Source: Chloroflexota bacterium (GTDB lineage Bacteria; Chloroflexota; Dehalococcoidia; Lucifugimonadales; JACPCK01). From it: a stretch of DNA of 33,419 nucleotides. The position numbers and the translations under genes were made by a program. Where the stretch lies: NCBI GenBank assembly GCA_016179845.1, contig JACPCK010000049.1:1-33419 (forward strand), read 5' to 3'. Of the stretch, positions 1 through 7,009 are shown piece after piece. A model generated the notes under the pieces. The model was not told the DNA's origin, did no database searches, and saw nothing but the letters and a program-made list of their open reading frames with translations. How positions within the stretch are numbered: the stretch's first letter is position 1; each line of letters opens with the position of its first letter.

Positions 1-1
1 C

Positions 2-1036
2 CCCGAGAAAAGCGGCCTCTTCCTCCATCTGAACAGGGGCAAGAGGAGCGTCACCCTCAACCTCCGAAGCGAGTCTGCTAGAGGAATCCTGACGGCGTTG
101 GCGAAATGGGCCGATATCCTGGTGGAGGACTTTCCCCCTTCCTTTCTTCCCTCCCTGGGCCTGTCCTACGAGCAACTGGAGCGAGCAAACCCTCGCCTCG
201 TCATGACCTCCATAGCCCCCTTTGGCCAGACGGGGCCCTACCGTGACCACAAAGCCACGGAGATGGGAGTCACCGCCCTCAGCGGCGCCATGTACGTCCA
301 CGGAGTCCCCGAGAGGGAACCTCTCCGCTACCCGCCCGACGTGGTCTGGTGCCTGGCCGGGTCCACCGCTGCTGCGGCCACCACGGGGGCTCTCCTGGTG
401 AGCCGCGCCCAGGGCATAGGCCAGCACGTGGACGTATCTGCCCTGGAGACGGTGGTAGGCAATGTTATGGGACGCCCGCTGTCCTACGAATACAGCGGAG
501 TCAAGAGCCAGAGGGGCGCACGGCCCGCAGGATACCCCCAGGGCGCCTTCCCCTGCCAGGACGGCTACGTGGTCTTTGGCATAGGGCCCGACCGGTACTT
601 CCGCCGCCTCTGCGTAGCCATTGGCCCCGACCTCGGTCGGGATCTCCTGACGGACCCCCTCTGGGCCACCCCGGAGGCACGGGCGGCGCACCAGGAGGAG
701 TTTGAGGCCATCCTTCTGGAATGGACGATGCAACGAAGCAAGGAGGATATCTTCCGGCACTGCCAGGCCCACGGGGTCATCTGCGCGCCCATATACACTC
801 CTGAGGAGCTTCTACAAGACCCGCAGCTCCGGGCCCGTGGGTATTTCCAGCAGTTGACCCATCCCGCTGCGGGCAGGCTCTCCTATCCGGGTGCGCCCTT
901 CCAGATGGCCGAGACGCCCTGGCGCACCGATACGCCAGCACCCCTCCTGGGCCAGCACAACAGAGAGGTCTACCGCGATATCCTCGGCTTTTCCCCTGAG
1001 GACCTGGCCCACCTGCACAAGACCGGAGCCGTCTGA
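2..1036 (+). CDS. CaiB/BaiF family III CoA-transferase, 5' partial
   Basis: Family III CoA-transferases move CoA between carboxylic acids; the substrate cannot be read from sequence. The frame is open from the window edge, so the true start lies upstream; the TTG at 98 is internal because the codons before it already encode family-like sequence (LHLNRGKRSVTLNL). Visible family features are WADILVEDF, SIAPFGQTGPY, and GQHVDVSALE, which carries the Asp at the position of the catalytic aspartate of this family (codon at 431-433). The C-terminal LLGQHNREVY block and TGA at 1034 are intact. The protein is one of three family members in the window, the others at 7010 and 24216. About 344 residues are present; full-length members have about 400. 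Confidence 0.9.
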   Translation, partial: PEKSGLFLHLNRGKRSVTLNLRSESARGILTALAKWADILVEDFPPSFLPSLGLSYEQLERANPRLVMTSIAPFGQTGPYRDHKATEMGVTALSGAMYVHGVPEREPLRYPPDVVWCLAGSTAAAATTGALLVSRAQGIGQHVDVSALETVVGNVMGRPLSYEYSGVKSQRGARPAGYPQGAFPCQDGYVVFGIGPDRYFRRLCVAIGPDLGRDLLTDPLWATPEARAAHQEEFEAILLEWTMQRSKEDIFRHCQAHGVICAPIYTPEELLQDPQLRARGYFQQLTHPAAGRLSYPGAPFQMAETPWRTDTPAPLLGQHNREVYRDILGFSPEDLAHLHKTGAV

Positions 1037-1094
1037 AAACCCGCCTCCGCTGATGGTGAGCCGGTGGAACCTCGGGATGCCCAACACCAGTAGA

Positions 1095-1203
1095 TGTCAT
1101 TCTGAACGAAGTGAAGAATCCGAAGCCAGAGACCCTTTGCGGAGTTTACCCTGAACCGGATTCTTCTGTCGTCCCGATACGTCAGGACTCCTTCAGAATG
1201 ACA
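1095..1203. repeat. MITE-like inverted repeat, copy 1
   Basis: A 109-bp element is bounded by perfect 12-bp inverted ends, TGTCATTCTGAA (1095-1106) and TTCAGAATGACA (1192-1203). A second nested 10-bp inverted pair is GAAGAATCCG (1113-1122) with CGGATTCTTC (1157-1166). A related element lies at 13795-13873. Sequences of this TGTCATTCTGA-GAAG type are widespread non-coding dispersed repeats in environmental bacteria. The gene-free stretch 1037-1375 holds only this element and the palindrome at 1279-1324 with a related copy at 1336-1365. Confidence 0.8.
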
Positions 1204-1278
1204 GTGAAGGGCTCAGGGTGACATGGTGGGGCCGAGAAACCCCAAGCTCAGCAAAACCTTCAGTTTGTGAGCCCGCTA

Positions 1279-1324
1279 GCAGGTATTGGACGGGTTAAGG
1301 CACCTTGAGGCGGGCAATACCTGC
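1279..1324. repeat. REP-like palindrome GCAGGTATTG/CAATACCTGC
   Basis: Perfect 10-bp arms GCAGGTATTG (1279-1288) and CAATACCTGC (1315-1324) surround a 26-bp centre. A related half follows at 1336-1365 (GTAGCAGGGATTGG then GGGTTAAG), and similar arms occur at 4468 (CAACACCTGC), 28164-28214 and 29211 (CAATACCTGC). It looks like one member of a dispersed palindromic repeat family and sits just downstream of the minus-strand accessory operon, where it could also end transcription. Confidence 0.6.
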
Positions 1325-1375
1325 AGGCACTCCGGCCAGTAGCAGGGATTGGTGGGGTTAAGAACTCCCCGGTCT

Positions 1376-1780
1376 TCAGCCCTTTCTGATAGGCCTTTTT
1401 GACTTGGCTTCGAAAAGCTTGACCACTTGCTCCCGCAGGTAGCGCTGGACAAATGAGTTGACGGTGCCATCAGGATAAAGGATGCGATTGCCGATAAGCG
1501 GTCTCATCTTGCTGTCTAAGCCCGACTCGGAGAAGTGGATACCGATCCTGTTTATGAGTTCTGTCTGGGAATATCTGGTGTTCTCCCAAAGCCATTCCCA
1601 GACCTCGTTCTCGGACCCACCTCTCAGTGCGGTCAGCCTATCGGCGCGCTTTACGTGAAGGTTGGTCCAGGCCATGACAATCCTTATGAACTCCGGATTG
1701 TCGGCCACCAGAAGTACCGCCTCTGGCTTTTCGTTTTGCTTGAACCAGGCGAGCTTCTGAGCATAATGATCTTCATACAT
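1376..1780 (-). CDS. Conserved-looking hypothetical protein, 134 aa
   Basis: I do not recognise this protein. It is 134 residues, charged and soluble, with no signal peptide or membrane segment. The middle (TRYSQTELINRIGI) could form a helix-turn-helix-like pair of helices, followed by a basic C-terminus (YLREQVVKLFEAKSKR). ATG at 1780 lies 16 bp after the stop of the radical SAM gene, so it is the last gene of a three-gene minus-strand operon with the ParB-methyltransferase and the SPL-like protein. Base composition is less GC-rich than the metabolic genes around the module. A role as accessory or DNA-binding partner of the two upstream genes is inference from position only. Confidence 0.65.
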   Translation of the reverse strand: MYEDHYAQKLAWFKQNEKPEAVLLVADNPEFIRIVMAWTNLHVKRADRLTALRGGSENEVWEWLWENTRYSQTELINRIGIHFSESGLDSKMRPLIGNRILYPDGTVNSFVQRYLREQVVKLFEAKSKRPIRKG

Positions 1781-1796
1781 CGTGGGCTCTTAGTGC

Positions 1797-2972
1797 TTAT
1801 AAGACGCAGTTGCATCGCCCTGGTCTGCGTAACCCAGTACTTTGCCACACGGCCTTCTCCTCCAAGCAGAGTGCGAGCTCCAGATCAGGGCGCAGGCGCT
1901 GTGCGGCCTCGATGATCAGTGTATAGGCCGTGTTTCTCAGTTGCGGAGAATAGCGCGCCCTTCCATCCCCTATTTGCGACGTGTCATTGTCAATGTGGAC
2001 AGAAATGGCGTTATCCGGCCCCATCTTTCGCTCCATGAGCGCTCGTGCTCCTCGATAAATGCAAATGCCGCCTAAGGTTAGTCGCTGAAGGGGTACGGTT
2101 TCGATGAGGCGTTGCGTGAACGCTGTATAGATATCTTCCCAACCTTGGATGGGTATGATCGGCATCATAACGGCGCGTACGGGGTAGCCTCGCTGCGCAA
2201 CCCGACGCATGGCTTCCAGACGGTCATCGACGCTGGGGGCATTCCCTTCAAAAGCAGCGGATACTTCCGGAGGGTTCACACTCCAGGATAGAATGGTATG
2301 CCCCTGGTGCTCCAATTCCAGTAGCCGATCAACATGTGTGCTCTTGGTAAGGAGCGTCAGGCGCGCTAGAGGATGTGCGGCGAAGAAGGGGACCATGAGG
2401 GTGGAGTAGGCTGTCAGAGAGTCCAGGGCCAGGGGGTCCTGGAGCTTGCCCAGGTAGAAGGCTGTGGGCCTTTGGCGGCGCCTAGCGATCCGGTCGATTT
2501 CCGTTAGCATCTCCGGCAGGTTAACGTAGATCTTGACTGCTGGGAAGAACTTCACGCCTATTGTTCCGCCAAGGTAGCAATACTTGCAATCGTAAGGACA
2601 GAAGCCGTAGGGAGAAAAGTGCCAGTAATTAGGGCAGACGTTTCCGGCTTCCTGGCTGAACCGCACTGCCGCCTGGAGCTCCCCGAAAACGAGGATGTGC
2701 TTGCCGAGCTGGTGCCGGGCTAGCTCGTCCCGCTCGTGCAGTTCTATTCGGCTGTGGGGTGTGTCTAGGCACTCCCTGACCTCAGCCTCCGGGTAGAGGC
2801 CACAGATTCGCTCTACAAATCGTCTGCGCTCCGGCGTAGCCACGCTGCCCTTCGTAAGGTAAATTCGGGAAACTTCAAAGTAAGCTGGCCGAAAAGGCTC
2901 GTAGTCGGCAGGCAACGAAAGCCTGAAGAGAGGCTCGCCAAATAGATCTACTTGCCGGCCAATGGGCCTCAT
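1797..2972 (-). CDS. Radical SAM protein, spore photoproduct lyase-like
   Basis: The protein resembles the spore photoproduct lyase (SplB) branch of radical SAM enzymes, which use a 4Fe-4S cluster and S-adenosylmethionine; SplB repairs the thymine dimer of spore DNA. The cluster motif C-x3-C-x2-C is seen as CPYDCKYCYLGG near residue 125, followed by KIYVNL, LLTKS and a SVNP segment typical of the SPL fold. The C-terminus ends in a Cys pair (RCNCVL). I chose ATG at 2972 because AAGGGA lies about 7 nt upstream and it clears the methyltransferase stop; the longer version from TTG 3008 would overlap that gene by 20 bp. The predicted length is 391 residues. A DNA-related role fits the methyltransferase neighbour, but the substrate is unknown and no sporulation genes are seen. 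Confidence 0.85.
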   Translation of the reverse strand: MRPIGRQVDLFGEPLFRLSLPADYEPFRPAYFEVSRIYLTKGSVATPERRRFVERICGLYPEAEVRECLDTPHSRIELHERDELARHQLGKHILVFGELQAAVRFSQEAGNVCPNYWHFSPYGFCPYDCKYCYLGGTIGVKFFPAVKIYVNLPEMLTEIDRIARRRQRPTAFYLGKLQDPLALDSLTAYSTLMVPFFAAHPLARLTLLTKSTHVDRLLELEHQGHTILSWSVNPPEVSAAFEGNAPSVDDRLEAMRRVAQRGYPVRAVMMPIIPIQGWEDIYTAFTQRLIETVPLQRLTLGGICIYRGARALMERKMGPDNAISVHIDNDTSQIGDGRARYSPQLRNTAYTLIIEAAQRLRPDLELALCLEEKAVWQSTGLRRPGRCNCVL

Positions 2973-2988
2973 GAGATTTCCCTTATCT

Positions 2989-4236
2989 TCACCATTTGGC
3001 ACCAGCAACGCGGACTGCCTTGCCGCCTGTGGCGGCCTCCCAGCGCTTGACGATCACGTCGCAATAAGCGGGACTAATCTCCATAACATAGGCTCTTCGA
3101 GCACTTTTCTCGGCTGCAATCAGTGTAGTCCCTGAACCGCCAAAGGGCTCCAGGATGCTGGCTCCACCCCCAGTGTATGCCTGAATGGAACGATACGGGA
3201 TCTCCACCGGGCACACCGCCGGATGCCCAAAATGCTCTAACTGGTGGGTTACCGCTGGTATCTCCCAAACGTCGGACTGGTAGCTCGACATATATTCCTG
3301 TCCTTCTGGTGTCATCCTGGGCATTGGGCCTGGCTTCTGGTAGACAAGAAGGGACTCCCACTCTAAAGCTGGGTAGTAACACGCATTGCGCAGGATGTGA
3401 GCGTTCCTGGGAATGGCGTAATTAGCCCCAGTCTTTTCCCATATGATGGTATCCAAATACCGGAACCCAGTTTCCTCAAAGAGCCTGGAGTGATGACTGA
3501 CATGGTCGTGATGCGTACTGCTCCCATTGGCGATGTTCCAGACACAAACGGAGCCGTCGTTCAAGAGTTGACCGCAGTTTTCGATGACCTTCCTCATGTC
3601 CGAGAGGTACGCCTGATATTCATCCCAGTGGGAATAGGCCCTTTGATTGAAGTAAGGCGGCCCGCCAAATACGTGATCCACAGGACCGCCTTCGGTGAGC
3701 AACATCAGCACGTCTCGGTCCCTGGAGTCGCCACAGAGCAGGCGATGGTTGCCCAGGACATAGAGGTCTCCAGGCTGAGTAACCGGCGGCGTATCGCTGA
3801 CCTCGGGAACAGCATCCTCATCAGCGGTTTTGTCTAAGAGAAGTCGCCTTAACTCCTCGTCGCTGAAACCGAGGCTTTTGATGTCAATGTCCTCAGACCG
3901 AAGCTCTTCAAGGATGTCCCGAAGCTTAGGAAAGTCCCAGTCGGCGATTTCGGCCGTCTTGTTATCAGCGATAGAGAAAGCCCGCCGCTGCGCATCGTTC
4001 ATCTCGACCACGATTACGGGGACTGTCGTCATGCCCAGTTTCTGAGCTGCCTTCCAACGAGTATGGCCAGCCACAATAGTCAAGTTCTGATCGCACAGAA
4101 TAGGCACATTGAAGCCAAACGAGCGTATGCTTTCAGCTACTGCATCCACCGCGTGGTCATTTCGCCTCGGGTTGTCTTCCCATGGTCGCAATCTCGCGAG
4201 TTCAATTTCCTGAATTTGTAGCATTATATCGGCCAT
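2989..4236 (-). CDS. ParB-domain DNA methyltransferase (beta-type N4-C/N6-A)
   Basis: This is a two-domain protein of a type common in phages and islands. Residues about 8-135 form a ParB/Srx-like N-terminal domain (LRPWEDNPRRN, VAGHTRWKAAQKLG). The rest is an SAM-dependent DNA methyltransferase in beta order: motif IV region at 191-195, then the recognition region, then the SAM-binding motif ILEPFGGSGTT near 361-371. The expected D/S/N-PPY of motif IV reads GGPPY here, losing the usual polar residue. An extended -10 promoter lies at 4267-4275. The gene heads a minus-strand operon with the radical SAM gene 16 bp downstream (ATG 2972). No restriction endonuclease is present, so it is an orphan methyltransferase or a part of an undescribed module. 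Confidence 0.88.
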   Translation of the reverse strand: MADIMLQIQEIELARLRPWEDNPRRNDHAVDAVAESIRSFGFNVPILCDQNLTIVAGHTRWKAAQKLGMTTVPVIVVEMNDAQRRAFSIADNKTAEIADWDFPKLRDILEELRSEDIDIKSLGFSDEELRRLLLDKTADEDAVPEVSDTPPVTQPGDLYVLGNHRLLCGDSRDRDVLMLLTEGGPVDHVFGGPPYFNQRAYSHWDEYQAYLSDMRKVIENCGQLLNDGSVCVWNIANGSSTHHDHVSHHSRLFEETGFRYLDTIIWEKTGANYAIPRNAHILRNACYYPALEWESLLVYQKPGPMPRMTPEGQEYMSSYQSDVWEIPAVTHQLEHFGHPAVCPVEIPYRSIQAYTGGGASILEPFGGSGTTLIAAEKSARRAYVMEISPAYCDVIVKRWEAATGGKAVRVAGAKW

Positions 4237-4266
4237 CCAATGGGAACATATGTGCTATCAGGACAA

Positions 4267-4275
4267 ATTATAACA
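4267..4275 (-). promoter_or_regulatory. Extended -10 promoter for the methyltransferase operon
   Basis: On the minus strand the sequence reads TGTTATAAT, a perfect -10 hexamer with an upstream TGn extension, about 30 bp before the ATG at 4236. No good -35 box is visible, which is typical for extended -10 promoters. Confidence 0.5.
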
Positions 4276-4467
4276 CCCCCAGCCTGGAGATAAAAGGGGA
4301 TTCTGTCACCCAACGGCATGAGACCCTGCTTGCAATCGTTGGGCAAAAGATTAACAAAAGTTTAACTGGCTCACCGTGTAGGAATCGAACTCCGTGTTTC
4401 CCGATGCAGGTCTATGCTGCTGCCAGCAGTCTCTCTCAAGGGTTCCCCTATTACCCTTAAGCTTTCC

Positions 4468-4545
4468 AACACCTGCAAGGCCAACGCGAGATACCTCGCA
4501 AAGCTGTCTGCTATGCCCCGCTTAACCAACCATGAGCGGGCTAAC
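4468..4545. repeat. Structured dispersed repeat, copy A
   Basis: The stretch CAACACCTGCAAGG leads into a small hairpin GCGAG-ATAC-CTCGC (4486-4499), then AAAGCTG, then CGCTTAACCAACC and TGAGCGGGC. The same order of blocks occurs at 29211-29287 with a different hairpin stem, and part of it at 28991-29021. The stretch 4237-4592 holds the promoter at 4267 and this repeat; I see no gene in it. The sequence at 4371-4420 has a superficially tRNA-like TTCGATTCC but does not fold as a tRNA. Confidence 0.55.
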
Positions 4546-4592
4546 GGCCTCGACTACAGAAGGCTAAGCTGCTCAGGTTGAGGCCCTATTGC

Positions 4593-5603
4593 TCACGTCT
4601 GCTTGAGACCTTCCTCCACAGCCTTCCTGATGGCCTCGACGTTGACCTCCGGCGTCTCCGGTGGGAAGGTGCACCCTGTTCCCAGCATCCACCCCTTCCT
4701 CCCCAGTGCGATCACCATTCCCCGCACCTCTCCCGCCAGCTCCTGGGGCGTGGCCTTCGCCAGCCTCTCCCCGTGGGGCAGCCCGCCAACTACAGCCCGT
4801 CCACCCGCCATTGCCTTCCCCTCCGCCAGCGAGACGTTGCCCGCTCCGCGGGCGTCCCAGTTGAAGGCCTGCACGGGATAGTCCCTGAGAGACGCGAGCA
4901 TGTTCTGGTCCCGGCACACGTGCAGGATATGGAACCGCGCGGGAGGCAGCGCACCCAGGAGCTTCAGGTCGTAGGGCCGGGCGAGCTGAGCATACTCCCC
5001 CGCCGTCCAGCGCTGGGTGGTGGCCCAGGACGTGGTGGCGAAGAAGAGGCCGCTGGCCCCTCGCTCCAGGCATGCCTTGCTGAAGCCGATGAAGCTCTCC
5101 GTGACCACCTCCAGGGCGTATCGGACATTCTCCGGGTGCTCCCTGAGGTGCCGAAGAAAGACCTCTTCCGAAGAAGCCAGTCGGGACGCAATGGAGAGGG
5201 GGGTAAACACCGTCATCAGGAAGGGTACCTCTTCTCCGAGGCCCCGGGCGATAAGCTCCAGGGCGCGGAGCTGCTCTTTCAGGACCCCCTTGTCGAGGCT
5301 CGCTGTTTCCAGCTTTAGCCAGTCCTCAGGCACCTTGACGGGGTGCTCCACCGCCACGGGAGGCCGGTCCCCGTCATATCGCACCTTCAGGCCCCAGGCC
5401 TCGGCGTGGTAGGAGGCCCTGGGGTTCACCTTCATGAAGTCCCAGTCGAAGCGGCGCTGGAAGGAGAGCATGGCCTCCGCCAGGCCCTCCGCCGATGTCT
5501 CTCCGGCGTAGAAGTGGCGCCACATGCTTATGGGAGGCCGGTCCACCTCCTGGCCGGCCAGGGCCGCCTTCACCCGCTCCTGGTGCGTCATCTGACTCTT
5601 CAC
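4593..5603 (-). CDS. Uroporphyrinogen decarboxylase (UroD/MtaA) family protein
   Basis: UroD-family proteins outside haem synthesis usually act in methyl transfer to corrinoid or coenzyme M, or in unknown demethylations. The N-terminus MTHQERVKAALAGQEVDRPP is the standard opening of this superfamily, and TPLSIASRL, the long helical middle and the C-terminal GTGCTFPPETPEVNVEAI block match it. I place the start at GTG 5603 because GGAGGG lies 7 nt upstream; ATG 5591 is four codons later, and the longer version from 5696 adds unrelated residues across the likely promoter. The predicted length is 336 residues. It diverges from the MFS operon. No corrinoid protein or methyltransferase partner lies nearby, so the substrate is unknown. 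Confidence 0.85.
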   Translation of the reverse strand: MKSQMTHQERVKAALAGQEVDRPPISMWRHFYAGETSAEGLAEAMLSFQRRFDWDFMKVNPRASYHAEAWGLKVRYDGDRPPVAVEHPVKVPEDWLKLETASLDKGVLKEQLRALELIARGLGEEVPFLMTVFTPLSIASRLASSEEVFLRHLREHPENVRYALEVVTESFIGFSKACLERGASGLFFATTSWATTQRWTAGEYAQLARPYDLKLLGALPPARFHILHVCRDQNMLASLRDYPVQAFNWDARGAGNVSLAEGKAMAGGRAVVGGLPHGERLAKATPQELAGEVRGMVIALGRKGWMLGTGCTFPPETPEVNVEAIRKAVEEGLKQT

Positions 5604-5634
5604 TCGCCAACCCTCCGCTCCGGCTCCATCCGCC

Positions 5635-5640
5635 ATTATA
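5635..5640 (-). promoter_or_regulatory. -10 box of the UroD-family gene
   Basis: The minus strand reads TATAAT at 5640-5635, about 32 bp before the GTG start at 5603 and ahead of its GGAGGG ribosome binding site. No convincing -35 box is visible. Confidence 0.45.
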
Positions 5641-5649
5641 GCGGTTCTA

Positions 5650-5678
5650 TTGACACCTCTATGCACGGCTTCTAGACT
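5650..5678 (+). promoter_or_regulatory. Sigma-70-type promoter of the MFS/CoA-transferase operon
   Basis: TTGACA (5650-5655) is separated by 17 bp from TAGACT (5673-5678). The expected transcription start near 5685 precedes the GGAGAGG ribosome binding site (5711-5717) and GTG start of the MFS gene. It lies back to back with the UroD-family promoter. Confidence 0.6.
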
Positions 5679-5720
5679 TGCCTCGTTGGTAGTCACCCCA
5701 TTCGCAGACTGGAGAGGCCC

Positions 5721-6977
5721 GTGGCTGAGACGGTCCAGAGCTCTACGGCGCGACCGCGACTAAGCGCCAACGAGCGGCGTGTCGTGGGCTTGGTGGCCGG
5801 CGCCCACGGTCTCGCTCACATGCCCGACCTGGCCTTCGCTGCGCTGATCGCCCTCTTCCAGGTCCAGCTCGGGGCCAGCCTCACCGCTCTGGGCGCTATC
5901 GCCGGAGTATATGCGTTGGCCGCCGGCCTCACGTCGCCTGTCGGCGGCATCCTATCAGACCGCCTGGGCTCCAGGCGCATGCTGCTTGTATACGCCGGGC
6001 TTACATCCTTCTGTAGCTTCCTTACAGCCGCTTCTGCCTCCCTGGTGATGCTGGCGGTCACCTTCACCGTCCTGGGTCTGGCCGTGGGCCTGTATCATCC
6101 TATAGGCCTGTCCTTCATCAGCCGCACAGTGCGGGCCCGCAGCATGGCCATTGGCTACCACGGCATGGCCGGAAACCTGGGAGCGGTGGTTGCGCCCGCC
6201 ATGGCCGTCTTCCTGGCGGGCCTCTTAAACTGGCGGGCCGCCTTTGTGGTGCTGGGGCTTCTTGCCCTCGCCATCGGCGTTGCTGTCATCCTGACCAGGG
6301 CCGAGGAGCCCTCCTATCGAAGCCCCTCTTCCGCCTCCTCTGGTGGAGGAGGGGGCGGATTCTCCGGCCTCAGGCCCTATCTGGTGCCCCTTGTCCTCAT
6401 CCTCGCCGTCAACACCCTGGGCGGCCTGGTGTACCGCGGAGCCCTTACCTTCCTGCCCAAGCACTTCGAGCTGAAGCTCCACGTTTCCCTTCTGGGCATG
6501 GACCCGGTAGCCCTGGGCGGCTACGTCACTACCGTTGCCCTTCTCTTTGCCATTCCAGGCCAGTACACAGGAGGCAACCTCGGCGAACGGATAAGAAGGG
6601 AAAAGCTGCTCGTTCCCTGCACCCTCCTCATCATCCCTGGCTTGGCCCTTCTGGGCTTCGTGACAGGGCCGGCACTGCTGCCGGCAGGGGCCTTCTTCGC
6701 CTTCTTCAACTTCATGGCCCAGCCGCTGTACACGTCCCTGATCGCCGACTACAGCCCACCCCGACTCCAGGGCAGCATATTCGGCATCACGTTCCTTTCG
6801 GCCTTTGGCTTCAGCTTCATTGCCCCTCCCACGGCTGGCTTCATCGCCGATCGCTGGGGCACTGAGTGGGTCTTCCGGGCCCTGGCCGGTGCCCAGGCTG
6901 TGGCCGCCATCCTCGCGATTATTCTTTCCTCAATGGTCTTGAGAAAAGCCAGACCTGTGAAGGCCCCTGCCGCATAG
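5721..6977 (+). CDS. MFS transporter
   Basis: A 12-helix major facilitator superfamily permease in the cytoplasmic membrane. Hydrophobic segments run through the protein with a central cytoplasmic loop rich in Ser/Gly (SSASSGGGGGG near 205). The loop 2-3 signature is visible as GGILSDRLGSRRML and its repeat in the second half as GFIADRWGTEWV. GTG at 5721 has GGAGAGG 3-9 nt upstream. It is the first gene of an operon with a CoA-transferase (32 bp gap) and two acyl-CoA dehydrogenases, so import of a carboxylic acid or export of a product of that pathway is likely. This is inferred from context; the substrate is unknown. Confidence 0.88.
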   Translation: MAETVQSSTARPRLSANERRVVGLVAGAHGLAHMPDLAFAALIALFQVQLGASLTALGAIAGVYALAAGLTSPVGGILSDRLGSRRMLLVYAGLTSFCSFLTAASASLVMLAVTFTVLGLAVGLYHPIGLSFISRTVRARSMAIGYHGMAGNLGAVVAPAMAVFLAGLLNWRAAFVVLGLLALAIGVAVILTRAEEPSYRSPSSASSGGGGGGFSGLRPYLVPLVLILAVNTLGGLVYRGALTFLPKHFELKLHVSLLGMDPVALGGYVTTVALLFAIPGQYTGGNLGERIRREKLLVPCTLLIIPGLALLGFVTGPALLPAGAFFAFFNFMAQPLYTSLIADYSPPRLQGSIFGITFLSAFGFSFIAPPTAGFIADRWGTEWVFRALAGAQAVAAILAIILSSMVLRKARPVKAPAA

Positions 6978-7009
6978 GGCAGCTCCATGGGTTCTCTCGG
7001 AGTCGCAAT

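Noticed and set aside
1095-1203. Insertion sequence with transposase
   Set aside because: The inverted repeats carry no coding sequence, and no transposase gene occurs anywhere in the window.
4371-4420. Possible tRNA remnant: minus strand reads GAGTTCGATTCC followed by a CCA end
   Set aside because: The 5-bp T stem does not pair, no acceptor partner is found, and no anticodon arm is seen upstream.
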